A DNA stretch of 32,276 nt from Candidatus Gallispira edinburgensis (GCA_904395805.1 CAJFNV010000080.1:1-32276), one strand, 5' to 3'. Positions 7,474 through 15,829 are shown, counted from the first letter of the stretch. Translations and numbers: made by a program. Notes: a model not told the origin generated them from the letters alone.

Positions 7474-8124
7474 TTATTCCTCCTGATTTTTGAATTTTAT
7501 TGTGGTTTTACAGCCACTGTCTGTGTTTTCAAGTGTAACTGTGCCATTGTGTGCCCGGGCTATGGTTCTGCATATCATAAGTCCCAGACCGCTGCCGTTT
7601 TCCTTTGTGGTGAGGAATGGTGTCCCTATTTTATCGGCAATATCAGAGGAAATGCCCGAGCCGGTGTCTGTTATTTCGATTATTGTGTCATTATCCTTTC
7701 GGTAGAGCTTAGTCAGTATTTCACCCTTTGATTTTATTGCCTCTATTGAGTTCTTATATATATTGAAAAGAAGAATTGACAGTTTTTTATAATCGCCCTG
7801 TATAGCCGCTTCGCTGTCAAGGTCGAAGGAAAAGGTAATTTCTTTTGTGTTAAGTATTGAAAATTCTTCTGTTATATCATATATCAGGTCTTCTATAAAA
7901 ATCATTTCTTTTTTTGTATCAGGCTGAAGTATAGCCGTATAGTCAGTAATAAGAGAAGTCAGTTTGTCAAGTTCTCTGTCAATAATGCCGAAACATTTGC
8001 TGTACTGTGGTTTAACGGACAGCTTAATGTAATCTACATTTGCCCTTATGACAGAAATTGGATTCTTTATTTCATGGGCAAGGGCAGCCGCAAGCTCATT
8101 ATTCATATTATTCATCATATTCAC
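7474..8124 (-). CDS. Soluble histidine kinase (HisKA-HATPase core, no sensor domain)
   Basis: A protein of about 216 residues with a complete kinase core. The H-box is LAHEIKNPISVIRANVDY near residue 15, the N-box NIYKNSIEAI, G1 ITDTGSGIS, an F-box TPFLTTKENG, and G2 GSGLGLMICR. It most resembles the kinase half of sporulation sensor kinases. There is no transmembrane or input domain, and no response-regulator gene nearby. The start is uncertain: GTG 8124 and the ATGs at 8118 and 8115 all lie close to AGGTGA. It sits 10 bases behind a membrane LysM protein in the same operon, which could provide the missing input (inference), with Spo0A or another regulator elsewhere as target. Confidence 0.88.
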   Translation of the reverse strand: MNMMNNMNNELAAALAHEIKNPISVIRANVDYIKLSVKPQYSKCFGIIDRELDKLTSLITDYTAILQPDTKKEMIFIEDLIYDITEEFSILNTKEITFSFDLDSEAAIQGDYKKLSILLFNIYKNSIEAIKSKGEILTKLYRKDNDTIIEITDTGSGISSDIADKIGTPFLTTKENGSGLGLMICRTIARAHNGTVTLENTDSGCKTTIKFKNQEE

Positions 8125-8134
8125 CTGACGTAAC

Positions 8135-9241
8135 TTAAGGTAAAAGAAGAGTTTTTCCTACAACTATTTTATCGTCTTCTATATTGTTTAATTCTCTTAT
8201 TTCCTGTACTTTTGATATATCCCCATATCTTGCCTTACTTATGCTTATAAGAGTATCTCCTGCCTGTACCGTGTATTTTGTCGGTTCGGAAACTGCTGTA
8301 CTCTCAGGTGCTTCCGTAGTCTGCTCAAGAGGAGTTTCCGTTGTTGTGACTGTTGTTGTGATCTCTGTGGTTTCTGTAGCTGCTGCTTCCTGATAAGAAG
8401 CAAATACTTCCTTACTGCTCTGAAATTCGTTTTCCAGGGCGGCAAGCTGTGTTTCAAGGTCATTGAGCTTGTCGTCATTCTGCACAAGTCCCGCACCTAT
8501 TATAAAGCAGACAAGAAGCATTACAAAGCTTACACTTCCGAGCAGATTGACTGTTTTGCTCTGGTCAATGGGGGCATAGTGCTTTCCCTTTTTTACAACT
8601 TTTGAGGTGGCAACTGCTCTTGCCTTTGCTCCTGCATCCTCTGTTTCACGTTCATTTTCAGGCTCTCTCTCGGGCTTGTCCTCCTTTATTTTGTTTTCAA
8701 GCATATATTCATGCATACCTTCGTTTTTCTCATAGTATATTATATAGCCCTTTATTGCACTGAAAACTTCCTCATTGTTATTCCATCTGTAAAAGCCTGA
8801 GATCTTCTCTGTCGGGTCTGTTATGTAAAGGACCTGAAGCCCTTTTGTAATGTTATTTTTCTGGAAGTTACAAAGCTTTTCGCTTATATAGTCTTCAAAT
8901 CCCGGCTGTACATAAGCAAGTCCTACAACCTGACTGTCCTTGAAATAAAGATTTAACTGCTTGTCTATGTACTGCCAGCTTTTTTCCGTAAGCTCTGCCA
9001 TACCGTTTCTCTGAACTGTATATTTTCCCTGTATAACGCCGTTTATGAAAAGAACATTGTCATCATTTATGGTAAGATTTCTTCCGACGAGTACGGCTGC
9101 TTTTTCGCATCCCCCTCGGGAGGCTGCATACTGTTCAAGATATGTGCAGGCATAGTCTTCAAGATAAATTCTGTAGCCGTCGGATATGCTGCCTATCTGT
9201 TTAACGTTGTTTGGTAAATTATTTGTTTCTTCATTAGTCAT
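8135..9241 (-). CDS. Membrane LysM protein with degenerate MPN/JAMM-like cytoplasmic domain
   Basis: A 368-residue protein. Residues ~1-200 form a cytoplasmic domain whose segment QVVGLAYVQPGFEDYISEK resembles the JAMM/MPN active-site loop (VVGWYHSHPGF...LS). The metal-binding histidines are replaced by Tyr and Gln, so it is probably not a protease. A charged linker is followed by one membrane span (NLLGSVSFVMLLVCFIIGAG), a short coiled coil, a Thr/Glu-rich spacer, and a C-terminal LysM (YTVQAGDTLISISKARYGD...KTLLLP) that would bind peptidoglycan. The start is ATG 9241, behind AGAAAGGGTG; the longer upstream frame has no ribosome site. A histidine kinase gene follows. The MPN assignment is by eye. 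Confidence 0.8.
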   Translation of the reverse strand: MTNEETNNLPNNVKQIGSISDGYRIYLEDYACTYLEQYAASRGGCEKAAVLVGRNLTINDDNVLFINGVIQGKYTVQRNGMAELTEKSWQYIDKQLNLYFKDSQVVGLAYVQPGFEDYISEKLCNFQKNNITKGLQVLYITDPTEKISGFYRWNNNEEVFSAIKGYIIYYEKNEGMHEYMLENKIKEDKPEREPENERETEDAGAKARAVATSKVVKKGKHYAPIDQSKTVNLLGSVSFVMLLVCFIIGAGLVQNDDKLNDLETQLAALENEFQSSKEVFASYQEAAATETTEITTTVTTTETPLEQTTEAPESTAVSEPTKYTVQAGDTLISISKARYGDISKVQEIRELNNIEDDKIVVGKTLLLP

Positions 9242-9458
9242 TTCAGACACCCTTTCTTTAATTTTATGTTCAAATAATAGCAGATTGGAAATCAGTATTA
9301 TGTCAAAGAGTGTTGGTAAAATATGGAAATTATAAGCAAATATTTTCAAAATAATAAAAATTATGCAAAGGCTGAACAAAATATTGCCCGCATTTCTTTT
9401 ATATGCCTTAATACATATTTAAAGGCTATTTTGTTTATATTATTAAAGAGGTGGTAGA

Positions 9459-10055
9459 GTGTTTAATGAAAAGCAGTATATATCGACAGCAGACAATAAC
9501 TGCAGAAAGCTTCTTGCAAACAGCATCAGGAAATATATAAATAAAAAGATGAAAAAATACAATTCAATTGTAATATTCTGTATAGGAACGGACAGGGCAA
9601 CGGGAGATTCCCTGGGTCCTCTTGTCGGGACAAGACTTGTTAAAATGGGTGTTGAAAATGTTATGGGCACAATTGATATGCCTGTCCATGCAGTAAATAT
9701 AGATGAAAAAATAAAGCTTTTATACGAAATATATGACAAGCCTCTTGTACTTGCTATTGATGCCTGTCTTGGTATATACAGCCATGTTGGGAGTATGAGC
9801 ATATGGGAGGGGTCAATAAGCCCCGGTGCGGGGATATCGAAAAAACTTAGTGAGGTAGGGGATATTTCAATAACAGGAATTGTAAACAAATGGAGCCATA
9901 ACGGAATTGTGCAGCTGCAGAGTACAAGGCTTTCTGTCGTAATGAATATGTCAGAGGTAATAGCCGACAGTATATATGAAGCTTTAAAGTATACTGATAT
10001 AAAAGACTGTTCTGTGGAAGGACTGTACAGTTTAAAAGTTGAAAATGTTTTATAA
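9459..10055 (+). CDS. yyaC: Spore protease YyaC-like protein (DUF1256)
   Basis: A 198-residue protein. The core begins IVIFCIGTDRATGDSLGPLVG, the GTDRxxGDxLGPxxG motif of the YyaC family, whose fold is related to hydrogenase-maturation proteases. It continues with VLAIDACLG, near residue 105, and SPGAGISKKLSEVGD. Such proteins are restricted to spore formers and made in the forespore in Bacillus. The start is GTG 9459, close behind AAAGAGGTGG. It is divergent from the LysM-kinase operon across a 217-base gap in which I see no convincing 17-base-spaced sigma-A promoter for this gene, compatible with a sporulation sigma factor. Confidence 0.9.
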   Translation: MFNEKQYISTADNNCRKLLANSIRKYINKKMKKYNSIVIFCIGTDRATGDSLGPLVGTRLVKMGVENVMGTIDMPVHAVNIDEKIKLLYEIYDKPLVLAIDACLGIYSHVGSMSIWEGSISPGAGISKKLSEVGDISITGIVNKWSHNGIVQLQSTRLSVVMNMSEVIADSIYEALKYTDIKDCSVEGLYSLKVENVL

Positions 10056-10101
10056 TTAGTTGGTAATTTTATTAAAATTTCATTTATATTGTCTTTAGCC
10101 C

Positions 10102-10130
10102 TTGACAAAAAATAAATAATTAAATATCAT
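10102..10130 (+). promoter_or_regulatory. Promoter of the cyclophilin / ABC-F operon
   Basis: TTGACA (10102-10107) and TATCAT (10125-10130) have a 17-base spacer. The ATG at 10182 is preceded by AAAGGAG. Confidence 0.75.
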
Positions 10131-10181
10131 TAAAGATAATGGATTTTTTATCCAAATCAATATGATAAAGGAGATATTAAA

Positions 10182-11018
10182 ATGAAGAGAAAATTAATGG
10201 CAGGCATTACAATGGCTGTTATTGCTTTAAGTCTTGCAGCTTGTAATCAGAGCAGTACAGGAACCGAAAATACAACAGAAGAAGTTACAGAAAATACAGC
10301 AGCAGAGGGAGATACAACAGCAAGTGCCGATAACAGTGACGGTATAGCTGCTTTTACCGGACTTCCGCAGCTTGAAGGAGTTCAGACCGGTGATACTATT
10401 GCTACAATTCACACTAACAAGGGTGATATTAAGGTCTGGTTCTTCCCTGAATATGCTCCGAAGGCTGTTGAGAACTTCGTAACTCATGCTCAGGATGGCT
10501 ATTATGACGGTGTTACTTTCCACAGAGTTATACAGGACTTTATGATCCAGGGCGGCGATCCTGAAGGTACCGGTATGGGCGGAGAAAGTATATGGGGTAC
10601 TGAATTCGAAAATGAAGTTTCACTTGATTTAAGAAGTTTCAGAGGTGCGCTTTGTATGGCTAATGCAGGAGCTGACACAAACGGAAGCCAGTTCTATATA
10701 GTGCAGAATAATCAGGGAGCTCAGTGGAAGGAAAGCCTTGAGAATACTGATAAGAATGGTATATACGGACCACAGGGAACAACATACAAGGGAACTGACG
10801 GAGAGGACCTTACAGTAGGTGAGGTATTTCCTCAGGAAGTTATAGATGCATATGGCGAATTAGGCGGTTATCCTTCTCTTGATTTAGGCTATACTGTTTT
10901 TGGTCAGGTTTACGAGGGAATGGACGTTGTTGATGCAATTGCGGCAGTTGAAACAGATGACAGCGACAAGCCTTTAGAGGATGTTATTATTGAAAGTATT
11001 GATGTAGGAACATATTAA
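10182..11018 (+). CDS. Cyclophilin-type peptidyl-prolyl cis-trans isomerase, lipoprotein
   Basis: A 278-residue exported protein. The signal peptide is MKRKLMAGITMAVIALSLAAC, with lipobox LAAC (lipid-anchored C21). A Thr/Glu-rich linker to about residue 55 is followed by a cyclophilin domain with YAPKAVENFVTHAQDGYYDG, VTFHRVIQDFMIQGGDPEGTG, and the late motif GSQFYIV. The FHR arginine and the QxGD region, both used in catalysis, are intact. It would assist folding of secreted proteins on the outer face of the membrane. The composition is less AT-rich than its neighbours, suggesting good expression. An ABC-F gene follows after two bases. Confidence 0.95.
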   Translation: MKRKLMAGITMAVIALSLAACNQSSTGTENTTEEVTENTAAEGDTTASADNSDGIAAFTGLPQLEGVQTGDTIATIHTNKGDIKVWFFPEYAPKAVENFVTHAQDGYYDGVTFHRVIQDFMIQGGDPEGTGMGGESIWGTEFENEVSLDLRSFRGALCMANAGADTNGSQFYIVQNNQGAQWKESLENTDKNGIYGPQGTTYKGTDGEDLTVGEVFPQEVIDAYGELGGYPSLDLGYTVFGQVYEGMDVVDAIAAVETDDSDKPLEDVIIESIDVGTY

Positions 11019-11020
11019 TT

Positions 11021-12793
11021 ATGAATTTACTGTCAGTTGAAAATTTATGCAAATCCTTTGGTGAAAAGGTTATATTTGACAATTTAACATTTGGTATAGA
11101 AGATACGGACAAAATAGGTGTTATAGGTGTAAACGGCACAGGAAAGTCAACACTGCTTAAGATCATTGCAGGTGATGAAGAGCCTGACAGCGGTAATGTT
11201 GTCAAAATGAACGGGCTCAGAATAGGCTATCTGCCTCAGATTCCCATATTTGAGGAAAAGGAGGTCGTAATGGACTATATGAACAGAATATGCTCCATAA
11301 ATACACCGGAAGAAGAGAGTGAGGCTAAATCTATACTGACAAGGCTTGGTATAATGGATTACTATAAGCCTGTTGCTGAAATGTCGGGAGGGCAGAGAAA
11401 AAGAATTGCTCTCGGAGCAGCTATGATCTCTCCCGTGGATCTGCTTATACTGGATGAGCCTACAAACCATATTGACAATGATACCGTTACATGGCTTGAA
11501 GCCAATCTTAAGAAAACAACAAAAGCTCTTTTAATGGTAACTCATGACAGATATTTCCTTGACAGAGTTGTAAACAAGACAATTGAGCTTGACAAGGGAA
11601 AGATGTATACCTATGAGGGCAATTACAGCAAGTTTCTGGAGCTTAAAGCTGAAAGAGAAGAAAGAGAAATTGCCAATGAAAGAAAAAGGCAGAATTTTTT
11701 AAGAACCGAGCTGGAATGGGTCAGAAGAGGTGCCCAGGCAAGGTCAACAAAGCAGAAAGCAAGACTTGAAAGATTTGAAGAAATTTCAAATATGGCTGCA
11801 CCTGTTAAAAAACAGAATGTTGAAATAGCAGGTCTTTCTTCAAGGCTTGGAAGAAAGACAATCGAGGTTGAAAACATATGGAAGTCTTACGGTGATAAAG
11901 TTCTTATTAAGGACTTTAGTTACATTGTTCTTAAAAATGACAGAATAGGTATTATAGGTCCTAACGGCTGCGGCAAATCAACTCTTGTGAATATTCTTAC
12001 AGGCAGGCTTAAACCCGATAGGGGCAGTGTTGTAATGGGAGAAACTGTGAAAACAGGCATATTTGCACAGGAAAATGACCATATGGACGGCAGTCAGAGG
12101 GTAATAGACTACATAAAGGATGTTGGGGAATATATAAATACCCGTGACGGAAGGATATCTGCATCACAGCTCCTTGAAAGATTTCTTTTTAATGCCGAGA
12201 TGCAGTATTCACCTATAAGCAAACTTTCGGGCGGTGAAAGACGCCGTCTGTATCTGCTGAGGGTGCTTATGTCTGCACCTAATATTCTGTTTCTGGATGA
12301 GCCTACTAATGATCTGGATATCGAAACTCTTACTATACTTGAAAATTACCTTGAGGGCTTTGAAGGTGCTGTAATTACCGTAAGCCATGACAGATATTTC
12401 CTTGACAAGTGCGTTGACAGAATATTTGCTTTTGAGGGCAACGGAGTAATAAAGCAGTATGAGGGCGGATACAGTGATTATCTTAATGCAAGAAAGCCTC
12501 AGGAAACGGTTAAGGAAGAAAAGAAAGAACCTAAAAAGTGGGACAAGGGGGAAAGAAAGCTTAAAATGTCCTACAACGAGGAAAAGGAATTTGCTACCAT
12601 TGATGAGGATATTGCGGCAATAGAGGATAAGATCGCACAGGTTGAAAAGGATATGGAAGAATGTGCAAGTCAGTATTCAAAGCTGCAGGAGCTTTCAGAA
12701 GAAAAAGAAAAGCTTGAAAATGAACTTTCAGAAAAAATGGACAGATGGATGTATCTTACAGAATTGGATGAAAAAATAAAGGCACAAAAATAG
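11021..12793 (+). CDS. ABC-F family ATPase (Uup/YfmR-like), ribosome-associated
   Basis: A 590-residue cytosolic protein with two ABC domains and no membrane spans. Domain 1: Walker A GVNGTGKST, signature MSGGQRKR, Walker B LLILDEPTNHID. Domain 2: Walker A GPNGCGKST, signature LSGGERRR, Walker B FLDEPTNDLDIET. The linker between them is Arg/Lys-rich (KAEREEREIANERKRQNFL), as in ABC-F proteins that enter the ribosomal E site. The C-terminal ~80 residues form a coiled coil, as in Uup/YfmR. Length and CTD suit a housekeeping translation factor better than an antibiotic-resistance ABC-F. It starts two bases after the cyclophilin stop with only a weak ribosome site, so translational coupling is likely. 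Confidence 0.93.
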   Translation: MNLLSVENLCKSFGEKVIFDNLTFGIEDTDKIGVIGVNGTGKSTLLKIIAGDEEPDSGNVVKMNGLRIGYLPQIPIFEEKEVVMDYMNRICSINTPEEESEAKSILTRLGIMDYYKPVAEMSGGQRKRIALGAAMISPVDLLILDEPTNHIDNDTVTWLEANLKKTTKALLMVTHDRYFLDRVVNKTIELDKGKMYTYEGNYSKFLELKAEREEREIANERKRQNFLRTELEWVRRGAQARSTKQKARLERFEEISNMAAPVKKQNVEIAGLSSRLGRKTIEVENIWKSYGDKVLIKDFSYIVLKNDRIGIIGPNGCGKSTLVNILTGRLKPDRGSVVMGETVKTGIFAQENDHMDGSQRVIDYIKDVGEYINTRDGRISASQLLERFLFNAEMQYSPISKLSGGERRRLYLLRVLMSAPNILFLDEPTNDLDIETLTILENYLEGFEGAVITVSHDRYFLDKCVDRIFAFEGNGVIKQYEGGYSDYLNARKPQETVKEEKKEPKKWDKGERKLKMSYNEEKEFATIDEDIAAIEDKIAQVEKDMEECASQYSKLQELSEEKEKLENELSEKMDRWMYLTELDEKIKAQK

Positions 12794-13073
12794 GCGGTTT
12801 TTAATTAATATCATGTACTTTGAGAGTATGATTTAAAATTGCGGGCGGGTTATGCAAATGTCATTAACTTTAGGAGAAAACCCTCAGTCAGCAGAGCTGA
12901 CAGCTCCCTTACAAGGGAGCCAAGGGGGCGGGCACGCCGCCGTAGAAGCTATTTGCTTTATGGGAAAAAGTGTTAAGTTAATGACATTGGAGCAATGCTC
13001 GCCCCTACAAAGCCATAAGGTATTTTGTACAATTTGAAATCTAAAGTTTTTGATATTATGTAACCGCCTTTTT
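12792..13073 (+). terminator. Probable ABC-F terminator split by repeat C
   Basis: AGGCGGTT (12792-12799, overlapping the stop codon) pairs with AACCGCCT (13062-13069), followed by a T run to 13073. A second pair, TAATATCA (12806-12813) and TGATATTA (13051-13058), continues the same stem. The arms are about 240 bases apart, with repeat C in the loop. This reads as a terminator hairpin opened by insertion of the element; alternatively the whole stretch is one larger repeat. Confidence 0.55.
12843..13004. repeat. Intergenic repeat C: MITE-like, same termini as B
   Basis: AATGTCATTAACTT (12857-12870) is inverted at 12975-12988. Similarity extends outward to GGGCG (12843) and CGCCC (13004). The interior has CCCTCAGTCAGCAGAGCTGACAG, a hairpin, then CTCCCTTACAAGGGAG and GGCGGGCACGCCGCC. 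A 61-codon open frame across it is an accident of these palindromes. Confidence 0.8.
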
Positions 13074-13094
13074 GGTGCGTAATGAGGTATAAAA

Positions 13095-13577
13095 ATGAGC
13101 AGACTTGATGATGTAAAAAGAATGGTTGACAATATGCTGCTGGGGATTGAAAATCTTGTTGACAGGCGTGACGGTTATGTGCATTTATACGGTGTGGCGG
13201 ATTTTGCCTGCACAATAGCTTTAAAAAGAGGTCATGGCAGAGAATATGCAGAGCTTGCATACATGGCAGGACTGCTCCATGACTATGAAAAGTACAGAAC
13301 GGGTATAGGCAAGGACCATGCAAGAAAAAGTGCCGAGGCTGTTAAAAATCTTCTTCAGGAGTGTAAGTTTTTATCTGAAATTGAGGTTGAAACGATTTAC
13401 GAGGCAATATATTATCACAGCCATAAAGAACAGACACATACTGAATTTGATGAAATTTTAAAGGATGCAGATGTTATGGAGCACTGGCTGAGAGAACCTA
13501 TGGGAGATATTACAAAGGACAATGACAGGATCAGAAAGCTTTGTTCTGAATTTGGTTTCAGCAAGGTTGAGTTTTAA
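13095..13577 (+). CDS. HD-domain phosphohydrolase (YqeK-like)
   Basis: A 160-residue soluble protein. HLYGVADFACTIALKRG carries the first histidine, LLHDYEKYRTG the paired His-Asp, DHARKSAEAV and YYHSHKE further histidines, and KDADVMEHW the last aspartate, giving a full HD-fold metal site. The closest architecture I know is YqeK, which hydrolyses diadenosine tetraphosphate, but generic HD hydrolases look alike, so the substrate is unsure. GAGGT precedes the ATG at 13095. The stop overlaps the region of the next gene's ribosome site, so it is co-transcribed with the HAD phosphatase. Confidence 0.8.
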   Translation: MSRLDDVKRMVDNMLLGIENLVDRRDGYVHLYGVADFACTIALKRGHGREYAELAYMAGLLHDYEKYRTGIGKDHARKSAEAVKNLLQECKFLSEIEVETIYEAIYYHSHKEQTHTEFDEILKDADVMEHWLREPMGDITKDNDRIRKLCSEFGFSKVEF

Positions 13578-13588
13578 TGGAGGAAGCT

Positions 13589-14212
13589 ATGTTTGACGGA
13601 ATTATATTTGATCTGGACGGCACATTGTGGAATGCTACAAAGCTAATATGCAAGACATGGAACATTATATTAAAGGATTATGAAAATGTAAGAAAAGAGC
13701 CTATAACAGTTAAGGAACTGGAAGGCTGCATGGGCTTGCAGCTTGATAAAATAGGGGAAAGACTGTTTAAAAATACAGACTATGCCATAAGAAAAGAAAT
13801 GATGGATAAGTGCTGTGAACTTGAGTGTGAATATCTTTCAAAAGAAGGCGGAGAGCTTTTCCCTGATGAGGAAAATGTTTTGCAGGAATTAAGTAAAAAA
13901 TATAAGCTCTTTATTGTGAGCAATTGTCAGAACGGATATATTGAAAGCTTTTATAAGGGGCATAACATGGCAAAGTATTTTACAGACCAGCTTTGTGCTG
14001 AAGAAACGGGACTGTCAAAAGGCGAGAACAATAAAATTATGATAAAGAGAAATAATCTTAAAAATGCCGTGTATATAGGAGATACTCAGGGGGACAGACA
14101 GTCTGCCCTTGATGCCGGTATTCCTTTTGTATATGCCGAATATGGTTTTGGAAGTGTTGACGGGTATGATTACAAAATCGAGAAGTTTGAGGATCTGCTG
14201 AAAATATTCTGA
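13589..14212 (+). CDS. HAD-superfamily phosphatase (phosphoglycolate phosphatase-like)
   Basis: A 207-residue protein. Motif I is FDLDGTLWN, with both catalytic aspartates, in the first 15 residues; motif II is FIVSNCQNGY, motif III lysine is LSKGENNKIM, and motif IV is YIGDTQGDRQSA. The alpha-helical cap lies between motifs I and II. Members dephosphorylate small phospho-metabolites; the substrate cannot be assigned. The start is ATG 13589 because GGAGG (13579-13583) lies just before it. An ATG at 13577 overlapping the HD stop would precede the ribosome site. Confidence 0.88.
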   Translation: MFDGIIFDLDGTLWNATKLICKTWNIILKDYENVRKEPITVKELEGCMGLQLDKIGERLFKNTDYAIRKEMMDKCCELECEYLSKEGGELFPDEENVLQELSKKYKLFIVSNCQNGYIESFYKGHNMAKYFTDQLCAEETGLSKGENNKIMIKRNNLKNAVYIGDTQGDRQSALDAGIPFVYAEYGFGSVDGYDYKIEKFEDLLKIF

Positions 14213-14261
14213 TTGAAGTTGAATTTAAAGTATCTGAGACTGAAATACGGACGATTGATAA

Positions 14262-14725
14262 CAATGTTATTATTAAGGGAGTTGATAGAAATTTACCCCG
14301 CTTCAGAACTTTTGACTCTGTAAAAAGCAGCCTTTCAGGCTGTCGAATAATTCTTTCGATTCAAGAAATGAAAGCATTTGCTAAGTTGAAGCAGTTAGGG
14401 AAAAATCCCTCAGGCTGCTTAGGCGAGCAGTATTCGAATAGGAATCCCTCTTCCGAAACGCAAGCGTTTCTCCCCCTCCCTTTAGGCAAGGGAGGCTCGG
14501 TGCTTTGCACCGCAAGAAGTATGTGGACACACCGCAGGTGTGGCTTTCAGCGAAGCGAAAAGATTATTCGCCGACATCTTTGATGTCGCTTTTGACGTAG
14601 TCAAAAGTTCTTGAACGGTCATCCGGCTAATCTTGCCGGTGCAAATGTCAAAAGTTCTGAAAGGGCGGGCACGCCGCCTTTTTGAACAGTTAGGGTTATG
14701 TTAATTCTTTAAGTTGATAGTATTG
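14262..14725. repeat. Intergenic repeat D: long mosaic element with degenerate B/C-type ends
   Basis: The left end CAATGTTATTATTAA (14262-14276) and right end TTAAGTTGATAGTATTG (14709-14725) are imperfect versions of the B/C termini. Inside are a hairpin CCTCCCTTTAGGCAAGGGAGG, palindromes GGTGCTTTGCACC and ACACCGCAGGTGT, TTTTGACGTAGTCAAAA, and GGGCGGGCACGCCGCC. The GGTGCTTTGCACCGC...CAGCGAAGC module also occurs in repeat E. This is the main content of the ~600-base gap 14213-14807; no gene is supported. Confidence 0.7.
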
Positions 14726-14761
14726 CCTTAAAAGGGAGCCTTATATTGAGGTATAAAATAA

Positions 14762-14782
14762 AGCCTGTCCATAGGACAGGCT
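14762..14782 (-). terminator. Terminator of the SDR gene
   Basis: AGCCTGTCC and GGACAGGCT form a perfect 9-bp stem with a 3-base loop, 26 bases after the SDR stop. On the minus strand it is followed by a U-rich tract (TTTATTTTAT). Confidence 0.85.
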
Positions 14783-14807
14783 CAATTTATTTACAAATAG
14801 GTATTAA

Positions 14808-15605
14808 TTACTGTGGCTGCTTGCCGATGTAAGCAAGGATACCGCCGTCTACATAAAGAATATGACCATTAACTGCATCAGATGCTTCAGAAGCAAGGAA
14901 TACAGCAGGACCTGCTAATTCTTCTGGCTTTAACCATCTTGCAGCAGGAGTCTTTGAAATGATGAACTGGTCAAATGGATGCTTTGAACCATCAGGCTGG
15001 ATCTCTCTTAATGGAGCAGTCTGAGGAGTTTCGATATAACCAGGTCCGATACCGTTACACTGGATGTTGTATCCACCGTATTCAGAACAGATGTTTCTTG
15101 TAAGCATCTTAAGACCGCCCTTAGCAGCAGCGTATGCAGAAACTGTTTCTCTGCCTAATTCAGACATCATAGAGCAGATGTTTATGATCTTACCATGACC
15201 CTGCTTGATCATTGAAGGAATAACTGCCTTAGATACGATGAAAGGTGCATTTAAGTCAACGTCAATAACCTGACGGAATTCAGCAGCTGTCATTTCACAC
15301 ATAGGAATTCTCTTGATGATACCGGCGTTGTTTACAAGGATGTCGATAGGACCAACTTCCTTTTCGATAGTTGCAACAAGGTTATTTACAGCGTCTTCAT
15401 CAGTAACGTCACAAACATAGCCGTGAGCGTCAATGCCTGCTTCCTTGTAAGCAGCAAGACCCTTGTCAACTAATTCCTGCTTAATATCGTTAAATACAAT
15501 AGTAGCACCTGCCTGAGCCATACCTGATGCAATAGCAAAGCCAATGCCGTAGGATGCGCCTGTAACAAGCGCAATTTTACCCTTTAATGAAAAATTAACA
15601 CTCAT
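14808..15605 (-). CDS. SDR-family dehydrogenase, gluconate 5-dehydrogenase-like
   Basis: A 265-residue cytosolic NAD(P)-dependent enzyme of classical short-chain type. The cofactor motif is TGASYGIG (near residue 16), followed by NNAG, the catalytic serine in NICSMMS, and YAAAK, and the C-terminus DAVNGHILYVDGG. Sequence flavour (IDVDLNAPFIVSKAVIPSM, GPGYIETPQT) fits gluconate 5-dehydrogenase / KduD-like enzymes, which interconvert 5-keto-gluconate type sugars acids; substrate by analogy only. It is monocistronic, with a consensus promoter, GGAGGT ribosome site and a terminator. Its codons are visibly less AT-rich than neighbours, as in highly expressed genes. Confidence 0.92.
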   Translation of the reverse strand: MSVNFSLKGKIALVTGASYGIGFAIASGMAQAGATIVFNDIKQELVDKGLAAYKEAGIDAHGYVCDVTDEDAVNNLVATIEKEVGPIDILVNNAGIIKRIPMCEMTAAEFRQVIDVDLNAPFIVSKAVIPSMIKQGHGKIINICSMMSELGRETVSAYAAAKGGLKMLTRNICSEYGGYNIQCNGIGPGYIETPQTAPLREIQPDGSKHPFDQFIISKTPAARWLKPEELAGPAVFLASEASDAVNGHILYVDGGILAYIGKQPQ

Positions 15606-15649
15606 TTTATTACCTCCGTTTAATATATAAGCAAAATTGCTTTACAATA

Positions 15650-15678
15650 ATTATAATACAAAATATGGCATTTGTCAA
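15650..15678 (-). promoter_or_regulatory. Sigma-A promoter of the SDR gene
   Basis: On the minus strand TTGACA (15678-15673) and TATAAT (15655-15650) are perfect hexamers with a 17-base spacer, about 45 bases before the ATG. Confidence 0.85.
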
Positions 15679-15762
15679 AACCTAATTGACATATTCATTA
15701 AAATATCATAATATATTCATTTATTTTTTTTACATATTGCTAAATTTGTGTAAAATATAATC

Positions 15763-15791
15763 TTGATTTGATATATGAATTGATGTATAAT
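15763..15791 (+). promoter_or_regulatory. Promoter of the CpsB-VanZ operon
   Basis: TTGATT (15763-15768) and TATAAT (15786-15791) have a 17-base spacer, about 40 bases before the ATG at 15830. It is divergent from the SDR promoter. Confidence 0.65.
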
Positions 15792-15829
15792 AAATTAACT
15801 GTATTTTGATGACGGGAGGGATAAATTGT

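Noticed and set aside
8129..8140. TAACTTAAGG near the LysM stop resembling the repeat terminus
   Set aside because: Only ten bases match and it lies at a coding junction without a partner end; probably chance.
9242..9379. Longer N-terminus of the LysM protein with an extra hydrophobic segment
   Set aside because: No ribosome site precedes it, while ATG 9241 has AGAAAGGGTG just upstream; the protein already has one membrane span.
11021..12793. Antibiotic-resistance ABC-F protein
   Set aside because: The C-terminal coiled coil and general sequence fit housekeeping Uup/YfmR-type proteins; nothing in the context suggests resistance.
12852..13037. 61-codon open frame after the ABC-F gene
   Set aside because: It is formed by repeat C and has no ribosome site.
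14368..14583. 71-codon open frame in the gap after the HAD gene
   Set aside because: It lies wholly inside repeat D and follows its palindromes; no ribosome site or family.
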